DNA of 13,387 nucleotides from an uncultured Agathobaculum sp. Lineage in GTDB: Bacteria > Bacillota > Clostridia > Oscillospirales > Butyricicoccaceae. The translations under genes and the position numbers were made by a program. The stretch spans positions 1 to 13,387 of the forward strand of contig CALWEB010000188.1 in the NCBI GenBank assembly GCA_944376955.1, given 5' to 3'. The notes beneath the pieces were generated by a model, which did no database searches, was not told where the DNA came from, and saw nothing but the letters and a program-made list of their open reading frames with translations. This document shows positions 1 through 6,694 of this stretch, in pieces (the first letter of the stretch is position 1; the number at the start of each line of letters is the position of its first letter).

Positions 1-20
1 CCCAGCGTCTGCTTTGCCAT
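1..20 (-). CDS. Possible 5' end of a gene cut by the window edge
   Basis: On the minus strand an ATG at 20-18 begins a reading frame MAKQTL that runs off the left edge. It is preceded by a purine-rich GGAAGG stretch at a plausible ribosome-binding distance. Six codons cannot identify a product or prove a gene. The 70 bases to its right (21-89) hold nothing else I can recognise. It could equally be non-coding sequence. Confidence 0.2.
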
Positions 21-89
21 GCCTTTTTCCTTCCCCAAACGCTTGTTTTTCCACAACCTATCGGCTACATACTCCTTTGGACGGCGCAT

Positions 90-133
90 AAAAGGGCGCG
101 CTGCAGATTTCATTTCTGCAACGCGCCTTTTTT
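90..133. terminator. Intrinsic terminator, probably bidirectional
   Basis: GGCGCG and TGCAGA (95-107) pair with TCTGCA and CGCGCC (115-127) around a 7-nt loop, with one C/A mismatch. Six T follow on the plus strand (128-133). On the minus strand the stem is followed by a shorter T run (complement of 93-90). It sits 25 bp past the stop of the minus-strand GNAT gene and so probably ends that transcript. The longer plus-strand T run suggests it also stops a transcript entering from the left. Confidence 0.75.
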
Positions 134-158
134 GATGGCACAAAGGGGTAGCTGCCGT

Positions 159-806
159 TCAGATCGACAATGGTGAGAGCAGCGGCAGCAGCAGGCGATA
201 TTCGGTGAACGCGCCGCAGGTGTACACCTGCTTGAGCTTAAAGCCGAAGTGCAGGTACATGGGCACGTTTTCGCGCGACAGCGTTTCGAGCGCGACAGCC
301 GGGTAGCCCTGTGCGGCGGCGTGCTCGATGGCGCATTCCATCAGGTCGCGCGCGATGCCGGTGCCGCGGTAGGGCTTTGCCACTGCGAACTGCGCGATAT
401 AATACGGCCGTCCGCAATAGCGCTTGTACCAGTTCGCACTGTGTACCGCCATGACCGGGCGGCTGTTGTGCATGATCTGTGTCAGCAGGGAATTGGGGAT
501 GTCATGCAGGGCGCGGCTGTGGCGCAGGGCATAGAAAAACTGCCCGATCGGGCCAAAGCGGGACAGACGGCGCGGGTCGGCACCGACGAGTGCGCCCGCG
601 AGGTTGCCATCCGGCGCGTCACACACGAATACATCCCCGCGCGAGAAAAAATATCCCTGCCCAAGGCTGAGTACGGTCGGGCCGATCGCGCGGGCAGTTG
701 CCGGATCAATACCGGAAAACTGCTGCTGCAATTCCTCTTTTTCATAAAACTGGTCAAACATCAGCGCTGCCAGCGCCGCGCGTTCCTCCTGATGGGCTTT
801 CCGCAT
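159..806 (-). CDS. GNAT family N-acetyltransferase
   Basis: This 215-residue protein is a GCN5-related N-acetyltransferase, which moves an acetyl group from acetyl-CoA to an amine; the substrate cannot be read from sequence. The fold signature is in the C-terminal half. Strand FAVAKPYRGTGIARDL (about 140-155) is motif A, with the R/Q-x-x-G-x-G/A pyrophosphate loop as RGTGIA (147-152). ETLSRENVPMYLHFGF (174-189) is the usual motif B region with the closing Tyr/Phe-Gly-Phe. The start is the ATG at 806, which has AGGAGG 8 nt upstream. An in-frame ATG at 866 is ruled out because the promoter -35 box lies on it. No membrane segment or signal peptide is seen. The gene stands alone, divergent from purB. 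The family call is firm; the substrate is unknown. Confidence 0.85.
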   Translation of the reverse strand: MRKAHQEERAALAALMFDQFYEKEELQQQFSGIDPATARAIGPTVLSLGQGYFFSRGDVFVCDAPDGNLAGALVGADPRRLSRFGPIGQFFYALRHSRALHDIPNSLLTQIMHNSRPVMAVHSANWYKRYCGRPYYIAQFAVAKPYRGTGIARDLMECAIEHAAAQGYPAVALETLSRENVPMYLHFGFKLKQVYTCGAFTEYRLLLPLLSPLSI

Positions 807-837
807 TCCGCGCACCTCCTGAGCCTTTGCTGCCCTG

Positions 838-866
838 ATGATAGCATGTGTTTTGCCGCCCGTCAA
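838..866 (-). promoter_or_regulatory. Promoter of the GNAT gene
   Basis: On the minus strand TTGACG (866-861) and TATCAT (843-838) are separated by 17 nt, a close match to the housekeeping sigma consensus. Transcription would start near 831, about 25 nt before the ATG at 806. This placement also excludes the longer in-frame start at 866. Confidence 0.75.
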
Positions 867-923
867 GCGGCGGGGCGCGGCGGCGTGTCAAATAGATGGG
901 CAAAGGCGGACAATTCTTTGTTT

Positions 924-960
924 ATTGTTACAATATGTGCGCGAAACAGGGCGATTTCGC
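924..960. promoter_or_regulatory. Two small inverted repeats upstream of purB, candidate operators
   Basis: ATTGT-T-ACAAT (924-934) and GCGAAA-N8-TTTCGC (941-946 with 955-960) lie in the GNAT-purB divergent region. The second repeat ends at the base before the purB -35 box, where a bound protein could touch RNA polymerase. The CGAA/TTCG half-sites recall the core of Firmicute PurR boxes, but the match is short and the spacing is not established. Neither repeat has a T run, so they are not terminators. Chance occurrence is possible. Confidence 0.3.
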
Positions 961-989
961 TTGAAATGAACCGTGTGCGGTGTTAAAAT
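961..989 (+). promoter_or_regulatory. Promoter of purB
   Basis: TTGAAA (961-966) and TAAAAT (984-989) are separated by exactly 17 nt. Transcription would start near 996, giving a leader of about 65 nt before the purB start. No riboswitch fold is evident in that leader. Confidence 0.7.
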
Positions 990-1061
990 AAATAAGCTGT
1001 ATCAATGTCTGCCCGTTTGCTGATGCAATCAAAATAAGACGGATTTGAAAGGACGACTGAC

Positions 1062-2492
1062 ATGAATAACGTGTACGAAAGCCCGCTGTCCTCGCGCTAT
1101 GCTTCGGAGGAGATGCTGTATGTATTCTCTTCGGACATGAAGTTTTCGACCTGGCGCCGCCTGTGGGTGTCGCTGGCCAAGGCGGAGATGGCGCTCGGCC
1201 TGCCCATCACACAGGAGCAGGTCGATGAGATGGAAGCCCATCTGACCGACATCGACTACGACACCGCGCGCGCCCGTGAGAAGGAAGTCCGCCATGATGT
1301 GATGGCGCACGTATACACCTTCGGCAAGGCTGCGCCCAAAGCGGCCGGTATCATCCATCTGGGGGCAACCAGTGCATACGTCGGTGATAACACCGATATC
1401 ATCCAGATTCGCGAGGGCCTCAAGCTCGTGCGCAAAAAGCTTGCCGTTGTGCTGGACAAGCTGGCCCGCTTTGCGGATGCGCACAAGGCACAGCCGACGC
1501 TTGGCTTTACGCACTTCCAGCCTGCGCAGCTGACCACGGTCGGTAAGCGCGCGACGCTCTGGATGAACGAGTTGCTGATGGATCTGGGTGAGGTCGAGTA
1601 CCGCATCGAGAACCTCCGGATGCTCGGCAGCAAGGGCACGACCGGCACACAGGCGTCCTTTATGGAACTGTTTGACGGGGACGAAAGCAAGGTCAAGGAG
1701 CTGGAAAAGCGCATTGCAGACGATTTTGGCTTTGCGGGTGTGGTTCCGGTGTCCGGTCAGACCTATTCGCGCAAGATCGACGCGCAGACGCTGGCAACGC
1801 TCGCCGGCATTGCGGAGTCCGCCTCCAAGTTTGCCACTGACCTGCGCCTGCTCCAGCACCTCAAGGAGATTGAGGAGCCGTTTGAAAAGCATCAGATCGG
1901 TTCGTCCGCGATGCCGTATAAGCGCAACCCGATGAGAAGCGAGCGCATCTGCGCGCTGGCGCGCTACGTCATCTGCGACAGCCTCAATCCGGCGTTCACG
2001 TCCGCGACCCAGTGGTTTGAGCGCACGCTGGACGACTCGGCCAATAAGCGTATCTCCGTGCCGGAGGCGTTCCTTGCGGTGGATGCCATCCTGAACATCA
2101 TGATCAATGTGGTTTCCGGCTTGGTGGTTTACCCCAAGGTGATCGAGGCGCATGTGATGAACGAGCTGCCCTTTATGGCGACCGAAAACATTATGATGGA
2201 CGCGGTCAAGCGCGGTGGCAACCGGCAGGAGCTGCATGAGCGCATCCGTGAGCATTCGATGGCGGCCGGCAAGCGGATTAAGGAAGAAGGGCTGGACAAC
2301 GACCTGATCGACCGCATTGCGGCCGACCCGATGTTCGGCATGACGCGCGAGCAGATTCTCGAGCATCTTGACCCCAAGGCCTACATTGGCCGCTGCCCGT
2401 CGCAGGTGGACGAGTTCCTGAGCGAGTGCGTCCGCCCGGCGATCGCGCCCTATCTGGAAGGGGAAGAGGTTACGGTGGAAATCAACCTGTAA
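1062..2492 (+). CDS. purB: Adenylosuccinate lyase
   Basis: PurB is a cytosolic homotetramer that cleaves adenylosuccinate to AMP and fumarate, and SAICAR to AICAR plus fumarate, so it acts twice in purine synthesis. The 476-residue protein is full length for the family. It shows the fumarase/aspartase superfamily signature SSAMPYKRNP (281-290) on the flexible catalytic loop, which carries the catalytic serine. It also has GFTHFQPAQ (148-156) with the catalytic-region histidine H151, the VRHDVMAH segment (77-83, H78), and GATSAYVGDN (101-110). The MPYKRNP form fits PurB rather than fumarase or argininosuccinate lyase. The start ATG has AAAGGA 8 nt upstream. The gene has its own promoter and is not beside other pur genes here; the next gene, secDF, has a separate promoter 19 bp past the stop. 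The call is secure. Confidence 0.96.
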   Translation: MNNVYESPLSSRYASEEMLYVFSSDMKFSTWRRLWVSLAKAEMALGLPITQEQVDEMEAHLTDIDYDTARAREKEVRHDVMAHVYTFGKAAPKAAGIIHLGATSAYVGDNTDIIQIREGLKLVRKKLAVVLDKLARFADAHKAQPTLGFTHFQPAQLTTVGKRATLWMNELLMDLGEVEYRIENLRMLGSKGTTGTQASFMELFDGDESKVKELEKRIADDFGFAGVVPVSGQTYSRKIDAQTLATLAGIAESASKFATDLRLLQHLKEIEEPFEKHQIGSSAMPYKRNPMRSERICALARYVICDSLNPAFTSATQWFERTLDDSANKRISVPEAFLAVDAILNIMINVVSGLVVYPKVIEAHVMNELPFMATENIMMDAVKRGGNRQELHERIREHSMAAGKRIKEEGLDNDLIDRIAADPMFGMTREQILEHLDPKAYIGRCPSQVDEFLSECVRPAIAPYLEGEEVTVEINL

Positions 2493-2510
2493 GCGCACGG
2501 TGCGCCAAGG

Positions 2511-2539
2511 TTGACTTTTGAGCCGTTCCGCAGTATACT
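2511..2539 (+). promoter_or_regulatory. Promoter of secDF
   Basis: TTGACT (2511-2516) and TATACT (2534-2539) are spaced by 17 nt, immediately after purB. Transcription would begin near 2546, leaving a leader of about 30 nt that carries the AAGGAGG ribosome site (2561-2567). No clear terminator separates purB from this promoter, so read-through from purB is also possible. Confidence 0.8.
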
Positions 2540-2575
2540 ACTTTACTGTGTAAGAAAACGAAGGAGGAAGAAACA

Positions 2576-4978
2576 TTGAAGAAAAGTGTGATTTCCTTCA
2601 TTGCAGTGATGCTTGTAATCATTTTCCTGGGCGTGACTGCGGTGACAGGTGTGTATATTCCGGGAGGCTGGACGATGCCGTTCCGGGATGCAGCGGTGAC
2701 GGATACCACGGATACCGCTACGGATACCGGTTCGGCCGCGGATACCACCGCGGACGATACGGCAACCCAAACGACGGATGATGCTGCGGCAGGGGATACG
2801 GCCGCAGATGCTACCACAACCGAGGACACCGCGGCGGATACGACGGATACCACCGCAGCGGCATCCCTCAAGGCGATCATCCCGAGTATTATGGATACCG
2901 AAAACGGCATCCGCTTGGGTCTGGATCTGGTTGGCGGTTCGCGCATCGTATACGAAGCGCAGATCCCGGACGGCTACGATATGTCCAACCTGTCTGACGA
3001 TATGAACTCGGTGCAGAAGGTCATCCGCCAGCGCCTGACCGACAAGGGCTTCACCGAGGCGACCGTTACCCTGACGGGTGACAACCGCGTGACGGTCGAG
3101 ATCCCGCAGATCACCAACCCGGAAGAGGCGGTGCAGACGCTCGGCACTACCGCTCAGCTGCGTTTTATGGATGCAGACGGTAAGGAATGGCTGACCGGTG
3201 AGGATATCTCCAAGGCATCCTACGGCTATGGCCGTCCGACCGGCACCGAAGTGGCCGATGTCCACTATGTACAGGTGCAGTTCACCAGCGAAGGCCAGCA
3301 GAAGTTCGCGGAAGCAACCGAATCGGTCGCTTCCCGCACGGATGGCACCAACCAGCTGTATATCGTGATGGATGACCAGATCATCTCCTATCCGTCGGTC
3401 AACCAGAAGATTGATAACGACAGCTGTGTGATTTCCGGCAGCTTTACGCGCGAGAGCGCGCAGGAGCTGGCCGACCTGATCAACGCAGGCCAGATCCCGT
3501 TCTCGCTGACGCAGGTGGAACTGCGTTCGGTCGGCCCGCAGCTGGGCGCGGACGCGATGCGCACCTCGCTGATCGCGGGTGCGATCGGCGTGCTGCTGGT
3601 CTGCCTGTTCATGCTGATCGTTTACCGTATTCCCGGTCTGGTTGCCTGCCTTGCGCTGGGCTTCTATATTGTCATCGAAGCGCTGATCTTCAGCCTGATC
3701 CGCGTCAACCTGTCCCTGCCGGGCATCGCGGGTATTATCTTGTCAATCGGTATGGCGGTTGACGCCAACGTCGTTATCTTCGAGCGCATCAAGGAAGAAC
3801 TGCGTGCCGGCAAGACGGTCAAGAGTGCGATCGAATCGGGCTTTAAGCGTGCGTTTACCGCAATTCTGGACTCCAACGTAACCACGCTGATCGCAGCGGC
3901 GGTTCTGTTCTTCCTCGGCACCGGCACGATCGTCGGCTTTGCGACTACGCTGGGCATCGGTGTAATTGTGTCCATGTTCACGGCGCTGACGGTCACCCAC
4001 TTCCTGCTCAACCGCATGGTGGATTTCCACATCCGCAGCCCCAAGGCGTACGGCCTGAACGACCACGCACTGCGTCCGCGTTTCGCGGTGCTCAAGCACT
4101 TCAAGGTCTTCGGTGGTATCTCTATCCTGTTGGTTTTGACGGGCTTGGTATCGCTCATTCTGCTGCCGTTCGGTCAGAACTTCTTCAATCTGAGCATTGA
4201 CTTTGCAGGCGGCACCGAGATGGAGTTTGCGATGCACCAGAAGGTGGATCAGAGCCTGCAGACCGGGATCGGTGACCTGTTCGCAGAGGTGACCGGCACA
4301 GAGGCTTCCTCCGTGACCTCCTCGGGCGACACCAATGAGAATGTGCTGATCCGTTCGACTTCGATCACCTCGGAGAACCGTGAAGCGGTCATTGAAAAGA
4401 TGACCGAGACCTACGGCCTGACCGAGAACGATATTTACAACAACAACGACGTTTCCGCTTCGGTCGGTTCTGACCTGCAGCGCGCAGCGTTCCTGTGCGC
4501 GGTGGTTGCCATTGTGCTGATGCTGATCTACATCACCATCCGCTTTGAGCTGACCAGCGGCCTAGCGGCGGTCGTCTGCTTGGTACACGATCTGCTGATC
4601 ATGCTGTCGGTTTATGTCTGGCTCCAGATTCCGCTGGATACCAACTTCATTGCCGCGGCGCTGACCATCTTCGGTTACTCGATCAACGCGTCGATCATCG
4701 TATTCGACTGCGTGCGTGAGAACCTGCGCACGGCGCGCAGGGAGCCGTTTGAGGAAGTGGCCGAGCGCAGCGTATGGCAGACGATGGGCCGTACCATCAA
4801 CACCTCGCTGACCACACTGTTTACGGTTGGTATGATCTATATTCTGGGTGTACCGTCGCTCAAGCAGTTCACGCTGCCGCTGATTGTCGGCATTCTGGCG
4901 GGCGCTTGGTCGTCCATCATGCTGTCCTCCAGCCTGTGGGCGTTCTTCCGCAAGAAGTTCCGCAAAAAGCGCATCTAA
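2576..4978 (+). CDS. secDF: Fused protein translocase subunit SecDF
   Basis: SecDF is an RND-type membrane protein that works with SecYEG, using the proton gradient to pull exported proteins across the membrane. This 800-residue form joins SecD and SecF in one chain. A first membrane helix (about 5-27) leads to a 55-residue Asp/Thr/Ala linker (43-97), then the extracytoplasmic SecD domain starting at GLDLVGG (115-121). The SecD membrane bundle begins near 331 and carries GMAVDANVVIFER with D396. The SecF half starts with a helix near 509-533 and the IDFAGG motif (D542). It continues to GYSINASIIVFDCVREN (700-716) and GRTINTSLTT with R739. Most SecF proteins read NDT and FDR where this has N704-A705-S706 and F710-D711-C712. 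The start is TTG, with GGAGG 8 nt upstream. About 800 residues against roughly 735-740 in Thermus or Bacillus SecDF is explained by the linker. Identity is firm. Confidence 0.95.
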   Translation: MKKSVISFIAVMLVIIFLGVTAVTGVYIPGGWTMPFRDAAVTDTTDTATDTGSAADTTADDTATQTTDDAAAGDTAADATTTEDTAADTTDTTAAASLKAIIPSIMDTENGIRLGLDLVGGSRIVYEAQIPDGYDMSNLSDDMNSVQKVIRQRLTDKGFTEATVTLTGDNRVTVEIPQITNPEEAVQTLGTTAQLRFMDADGKEWLTGEDISKASYGYGRPTGTEVADVHYVQVQFTSEGQQKFAEATESVASRTDGTNQLYIVMDDQIISYPSVNQKIDNDSCVISGSFTRESAQELADLINAGQIPFSLTQVELRSVGPQLGADAMRTSLIAGAIGVLLVCLFMLIVYRIPGLVACLALGFYIVIEALIFSLIRVNLSLPGIAGIILSIGMAVDANVVIFERIKEELRAGKTVKSAIESGFKRAFTAILDSNVTTLIAAAVLFFLGTGTIVGFATTLGIGVIVSMFTALTVTHFLLNRMVDFHIRSPKAYGLNDHALRPRFAVLKHFKVFGGISILLVLTGLVSLILLPFGQNFFNLSIDFAGGTEMEFAMHQKVDQSLQTGIGDLFAEVTGTEASSVTSSGDTNENVLIRSTSITSENREAVIEKMTETYGLTENDIYNNNDVSASVGSDLQRAAFLCAVVAIVLMLIYITIRFELTSGLAAVVCLVHDLLIMLSVYVWLQIPLDTNFIAAALTIFGYSINASIIVFDCVRENLRTARREPFEEVAERSVWQTMGRTINTSLTTLFTVGMIYILGVPSLKQFTLPLIVGILAGAWSSIMLSSSLWAFFRKKFRKKRI
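2702..2866 (+). repeat. Low-complexity Asp/Thr/Ala coding repeat within secDF
   Basis: This stretch encodes SecDF residues 43-97, made almost wholly of D, T and A with a few E, G, Q and S. In the DNA the pentamer GATAC recurs eight times, mostly as GGATAC followed by C or G, in an irregular array. The encoded segment follows the first membrane helix directly, so it should be an acidic, disordered spacer outside the cytoplasmic membrane. It looks like a repeat-expanded region likely to vary in length between strains. Confidence 0.85.
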
Positions 4979-4990
4979 TCAGAGAAAAAA

Positions 4991-5015
4991 GGCCGGGCAA
5001 TGCGCCCGGCCTTTT
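4991..5015 (+). terminator. Intrinsic terminator of secDF
   Basis: GGCCGGGC (4991-4998) pairs perfectly with GCCCGGCC (5004-5011) around a 5-nt loop and is followed by TTTT. It starts 12 bp past the secDF stop and is preceded by an A run, so it may also work weakly on the other strand. It separates secDF from the downstream TIM-barrel gene. Confidence 0.85.
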
Positions 5016-5115
5016 GCCGGTTTGTGTCCGCTGGCAGCGGCGTGGGCCGGATGGGGAAGCTGCAAACCGGAGGGACGCATGGGCGTCCGTCATAGCAAAA
5101 GGAGGGAATGAAGCA

Positions 5116-5907
5116 GTGCGGATTGGGATGTCAACCGCGTGTTTTTATCCGCAGCCGATGGAAGAGGCGCTGCCGGTGATCGCAGCACTGGGCGTGCGTG
5201 CGGTCGAGATTTTTTTCAATACAGAAAGCGAGTTTTCACCGCGCTTTTATGAAATGCTGGGCGCACAGGTGCGCAACTTGGGGTTGGATGTGGTGTCCGT
5301 GCATCCATATACCTCGCTGATGGAGGGGCTGCTTCTGTTTTCCGATTATGCGCGCCGCACCGAGGATGGCCTGATGCAATACCAGCGGTATTTTGAGTGC
5401 GCGGCGGCGCTGGGCGCGCGGTTCCTGACCTTTCACGGGGAGCGCGATATGGGGCAAAAAGATGATCCGGCGCGCTGGGAACGCAAGTGCAGAGTGTATC
5501 AGCGGCTGTGTGAGATCGGCGCGGCCTGCGGTGTGACGCTTGCGCAGGAGAATGTCGCGTGGTGCCGTTCGCGCGATCCGGCGTTTATCCATGCACTGTA
5601 CCGCGATGTGCCTGCGCTGCGCTATACGCTGGACATCAAGCAGGCGTACCGTGCAGGACAAAGCTGGAAGGCGGTGATCGACGCGATGGGGGAGCGGTTG
5701 GTCAACGTGCATATCAATGATTTTTCTGCGGAGCAAAGCTGCCTGCTGCCCGGTTTGGGCACGATGGATTATGCGGCGTTTTTCTCGCAGCTGCGCGCAC
5801 AGGGGTATGACGGACACACCATCATTGAGGTGTATCGGACGAATTTCCATGAGCCGGAAGAACTGCAGCGGGCGGTGCGCACGCTGAACCGGTTTGCGCC
5901 TGTGTAA
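5116..5907 (+). CDS. Xylose isomerase-like TIM-barrel protein (sugar phosphate isomerase/epimerase family)
   Basis: This 263-residue protein belongs to the AP endonuclease 2 / xylose isomerase-like TIM-barrel family, whose members are metal-dependent sugar isomerases, epimerases or endonucleases. Its strands end in the expected metal and active-site residues: E31 (AVEIFF), H63 (SVHPY), H107 (TFHGE), E145 (LAQENV), D173 (YTLDIKQ), H199 with D202 (NVHINDF) and E238 (IIEVY). The set looks complete, so an active enzyme is likely; the substrate is not readable. The start is GTG at 5116, with GGAGGG 9 nt upstream. An open frame continuing 5' into secDF is a shadow. It lies between the secDF terminator and the nrdR promoter, and I find no clear promoter of its own in the GC-rich gap 5016-5098. 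A DNA-repair endonuclease IV role is less likely given the divergent motifs. Confidence 0.82.
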   Translation: MRIGMSTACFYPQPMEEALPVIAALGVRAVEIFFNTESEFSPRFYEMLGAQVRNLGLDVVSVHPYTSLMEGLLLFSDYARRTEDGLMQYQRYFECAAALGARFLTFHGERDMGQKDDPARWERKCRVYQRLCEIGAACGVTLAQENVAWCRSRDPAFIHALYRDVPALRYTLDIKQAYRAGQSWKAVIDAMGERLVNVHINDFSAEQSCLLPGLGTMDYAAFFSQLRAQGYDGHTIIEVYRTNFHEPEELQRAVRTLNRFAPV

Positions 5908-5942
5908 GATGCGAAAAGCGGGTACAGATTTAGGTGTGTCGA

Positions 5943-5972
5943 TTGACTTTGCACCACAAGCGGTGGTATAAT
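5943..5972 (+). promoter_or_regulatory. Promoter of nrdR
   Basis: TTGACT (5943-5948) and a perfect TATAAT (5967-5972) are spaced by 18 nt. Transcription would start near 5979, about 34 nt before the nrdR ATG. I do not see an NrdR-box pair around it, so autoregulation is not supported by the sequence. Confidence 0.82.
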
Positions 5973-6012
5973 AAGGGAAAATCATGAGACCGGTTTGCGA
6001 GGGGGAAACGCA

Positions 6013-6468
6013 ATGAAATGTCCGTTTTGTGGGTTTGATGACAGCAAGGTTGTCGATTCCAGACCGACCGATGAGGGAACGAGCATTCGCCGCCGCAGGG
6101 AATGCCTCAAATGCCTCAAGCGTTTTACCACATACGAAACCGTAGAGCGGATGCCGCTTATGCTGGTCAAGCGTGACGGCACGCGGCAGGCCTATGACCG
6201 TCAGAAACTGCTGGGCGGGTTGATGAAGGCGTGCGAGAAGCGGCCGGTGTCCCTCATCCAGCTGGAGCAGATTGTGGATAACGTGGAGCAGCGTGTGTTT
6301 GGCTCGCTGGAAACCGAGGTATCCAGCAAAGAGATTGGTGAGCTGGTGATGGAGCAGTTGCGTAAGGTCGATGAGGTGGCCTATGTGCGCTTTGCGTCGG
6401 TCTACCGGCAGTTTAAGGATATCAACACCTTTATGGAGGAGCTTAACACCCTGCTGAAGGATAAGTGA
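6013..6468 (+). CDS. nrdR: Transcriptional repressor NrdR
   Basis: NrdR is a nucleotide-sensing repressor of ribonucleotide reductase genes: it binds ATP/dATP and, in its repressing form, binds NrdR boxes in nrd promoters. The 151-residue protein has the usual length and two-part build. An N-terminal zinc ribbon starts at MKCPFCG, with zinc cysteines C3, C6, C31 and C34, and the linker signature SKVVDSRPTDEG and RFTTYE follow the family. An ATP-cone domain spans about 49-139 (from LVKRDGTRQAYDRQKL to YVRFASVYRQFKD). The start is the ATG at 6013, with GAGGGGG 7 nt upstream; a longer frame from a TTG at 5995 would overlap that site and add residues the family lacks. The gene has its own promoter and terminator, and its nrd targets are not in this window. 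Confidence 0.96.
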   Translation: MKCPFCGFDDSKVVDSRPTDEGTSIRRRRECLKCLKRFTTYETVERMPLMLVKRDGTRQAYDRQKLLGGLMKACEKRPVSLIQLEQIVDNVEQRVFGSLETEVSSKEIGELVMEQLRKVDEVAYVRFASVYRQFKDINTFMEELNTLLKDK

Positions 6469-6527
6469 TTGTTAACCTCCCTCTTAAAATGAACCCTAGC
6501 TCTGAGAAAATGAGCAGAAGCAAAGAA

Positions 6528-6565
6528 GGGCGCAAGGCATGTGGAATGTGCTTTGCGTCCTTTTT
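6528..6565 (+). terminator. Intrinsic terminator of nrdR
   Basis: A 12-bp stem, GGGCGCAAGGCA (6528-6539) with TGCTTTGCGTCC (6549-6560), contains two G-U pairs and a 9-nt loop and is followed by five T. It lies about 60 bp past the nrdR stop; the bases between show no gene. Confidence 0.8.
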
Positions 6566-6600
6566 GCTGGTTTTCTGGGGCCTTCATGCGCATCGCCGCA

Positions 6601-6629
6601 TTGTATTTGCTGAGGTTTGGTGCTATACT
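6601..6629 (+). promoter_or_regulatory. Promoter of the TraX-family gene
   Basis: TTGTAT (6601-6606) and TATACT (6624-6629) are separated by 17 nt. Transcription would begin near 6636, about 60 nt before the start codon. Confidence 0.65.
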
Positions 6630-6694
6630 GATGCTGAACTGCATGGGGGATTTGCCATGGGGCGCAGAGGAACGGGACATCGGAAGGGAATGGC

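Noticed and set aside
249..986. Plus-strand open frame opposite the GNAT gene
   Set aside because: Its translation is rich in Arg, Ala and His without motifs, and it crosses the GNAT promoter and the divergent intergenic region; the GNAT frame carries the family signature.
1029..2498. Long open frame of 489 codons on the minus strand opposite purB
   Set aside because: It is an exact shadow of purB created by GC-rich codon use; purB itself has a clear ribosome site, promoter and catalytic signature, and the antisense translation resembles no family.
2493..2505. Hairpin GCGCA-CGG-TGCGC right after purB as a terminator
   Set aside because: The stem is only 5 bp and no T run follows, so termination is not supported.
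5061..5088. Possible cyclic-di-GMP riboswitch fragment (GCAAACC followed by GGGACGC)
   Set aside because: The two short matches are present but the expected hairpin between them and the downstream CAAAGCC segment and second stem are missing, so the fold cannot form.
4774..5115. Upstream extension of the TIM-barrel frame into secDF
   Set aside because: The extra residues lie inside secDF and the secDF terminator and match nothing in the family; GTG at 5116 has a proper ribosome site.
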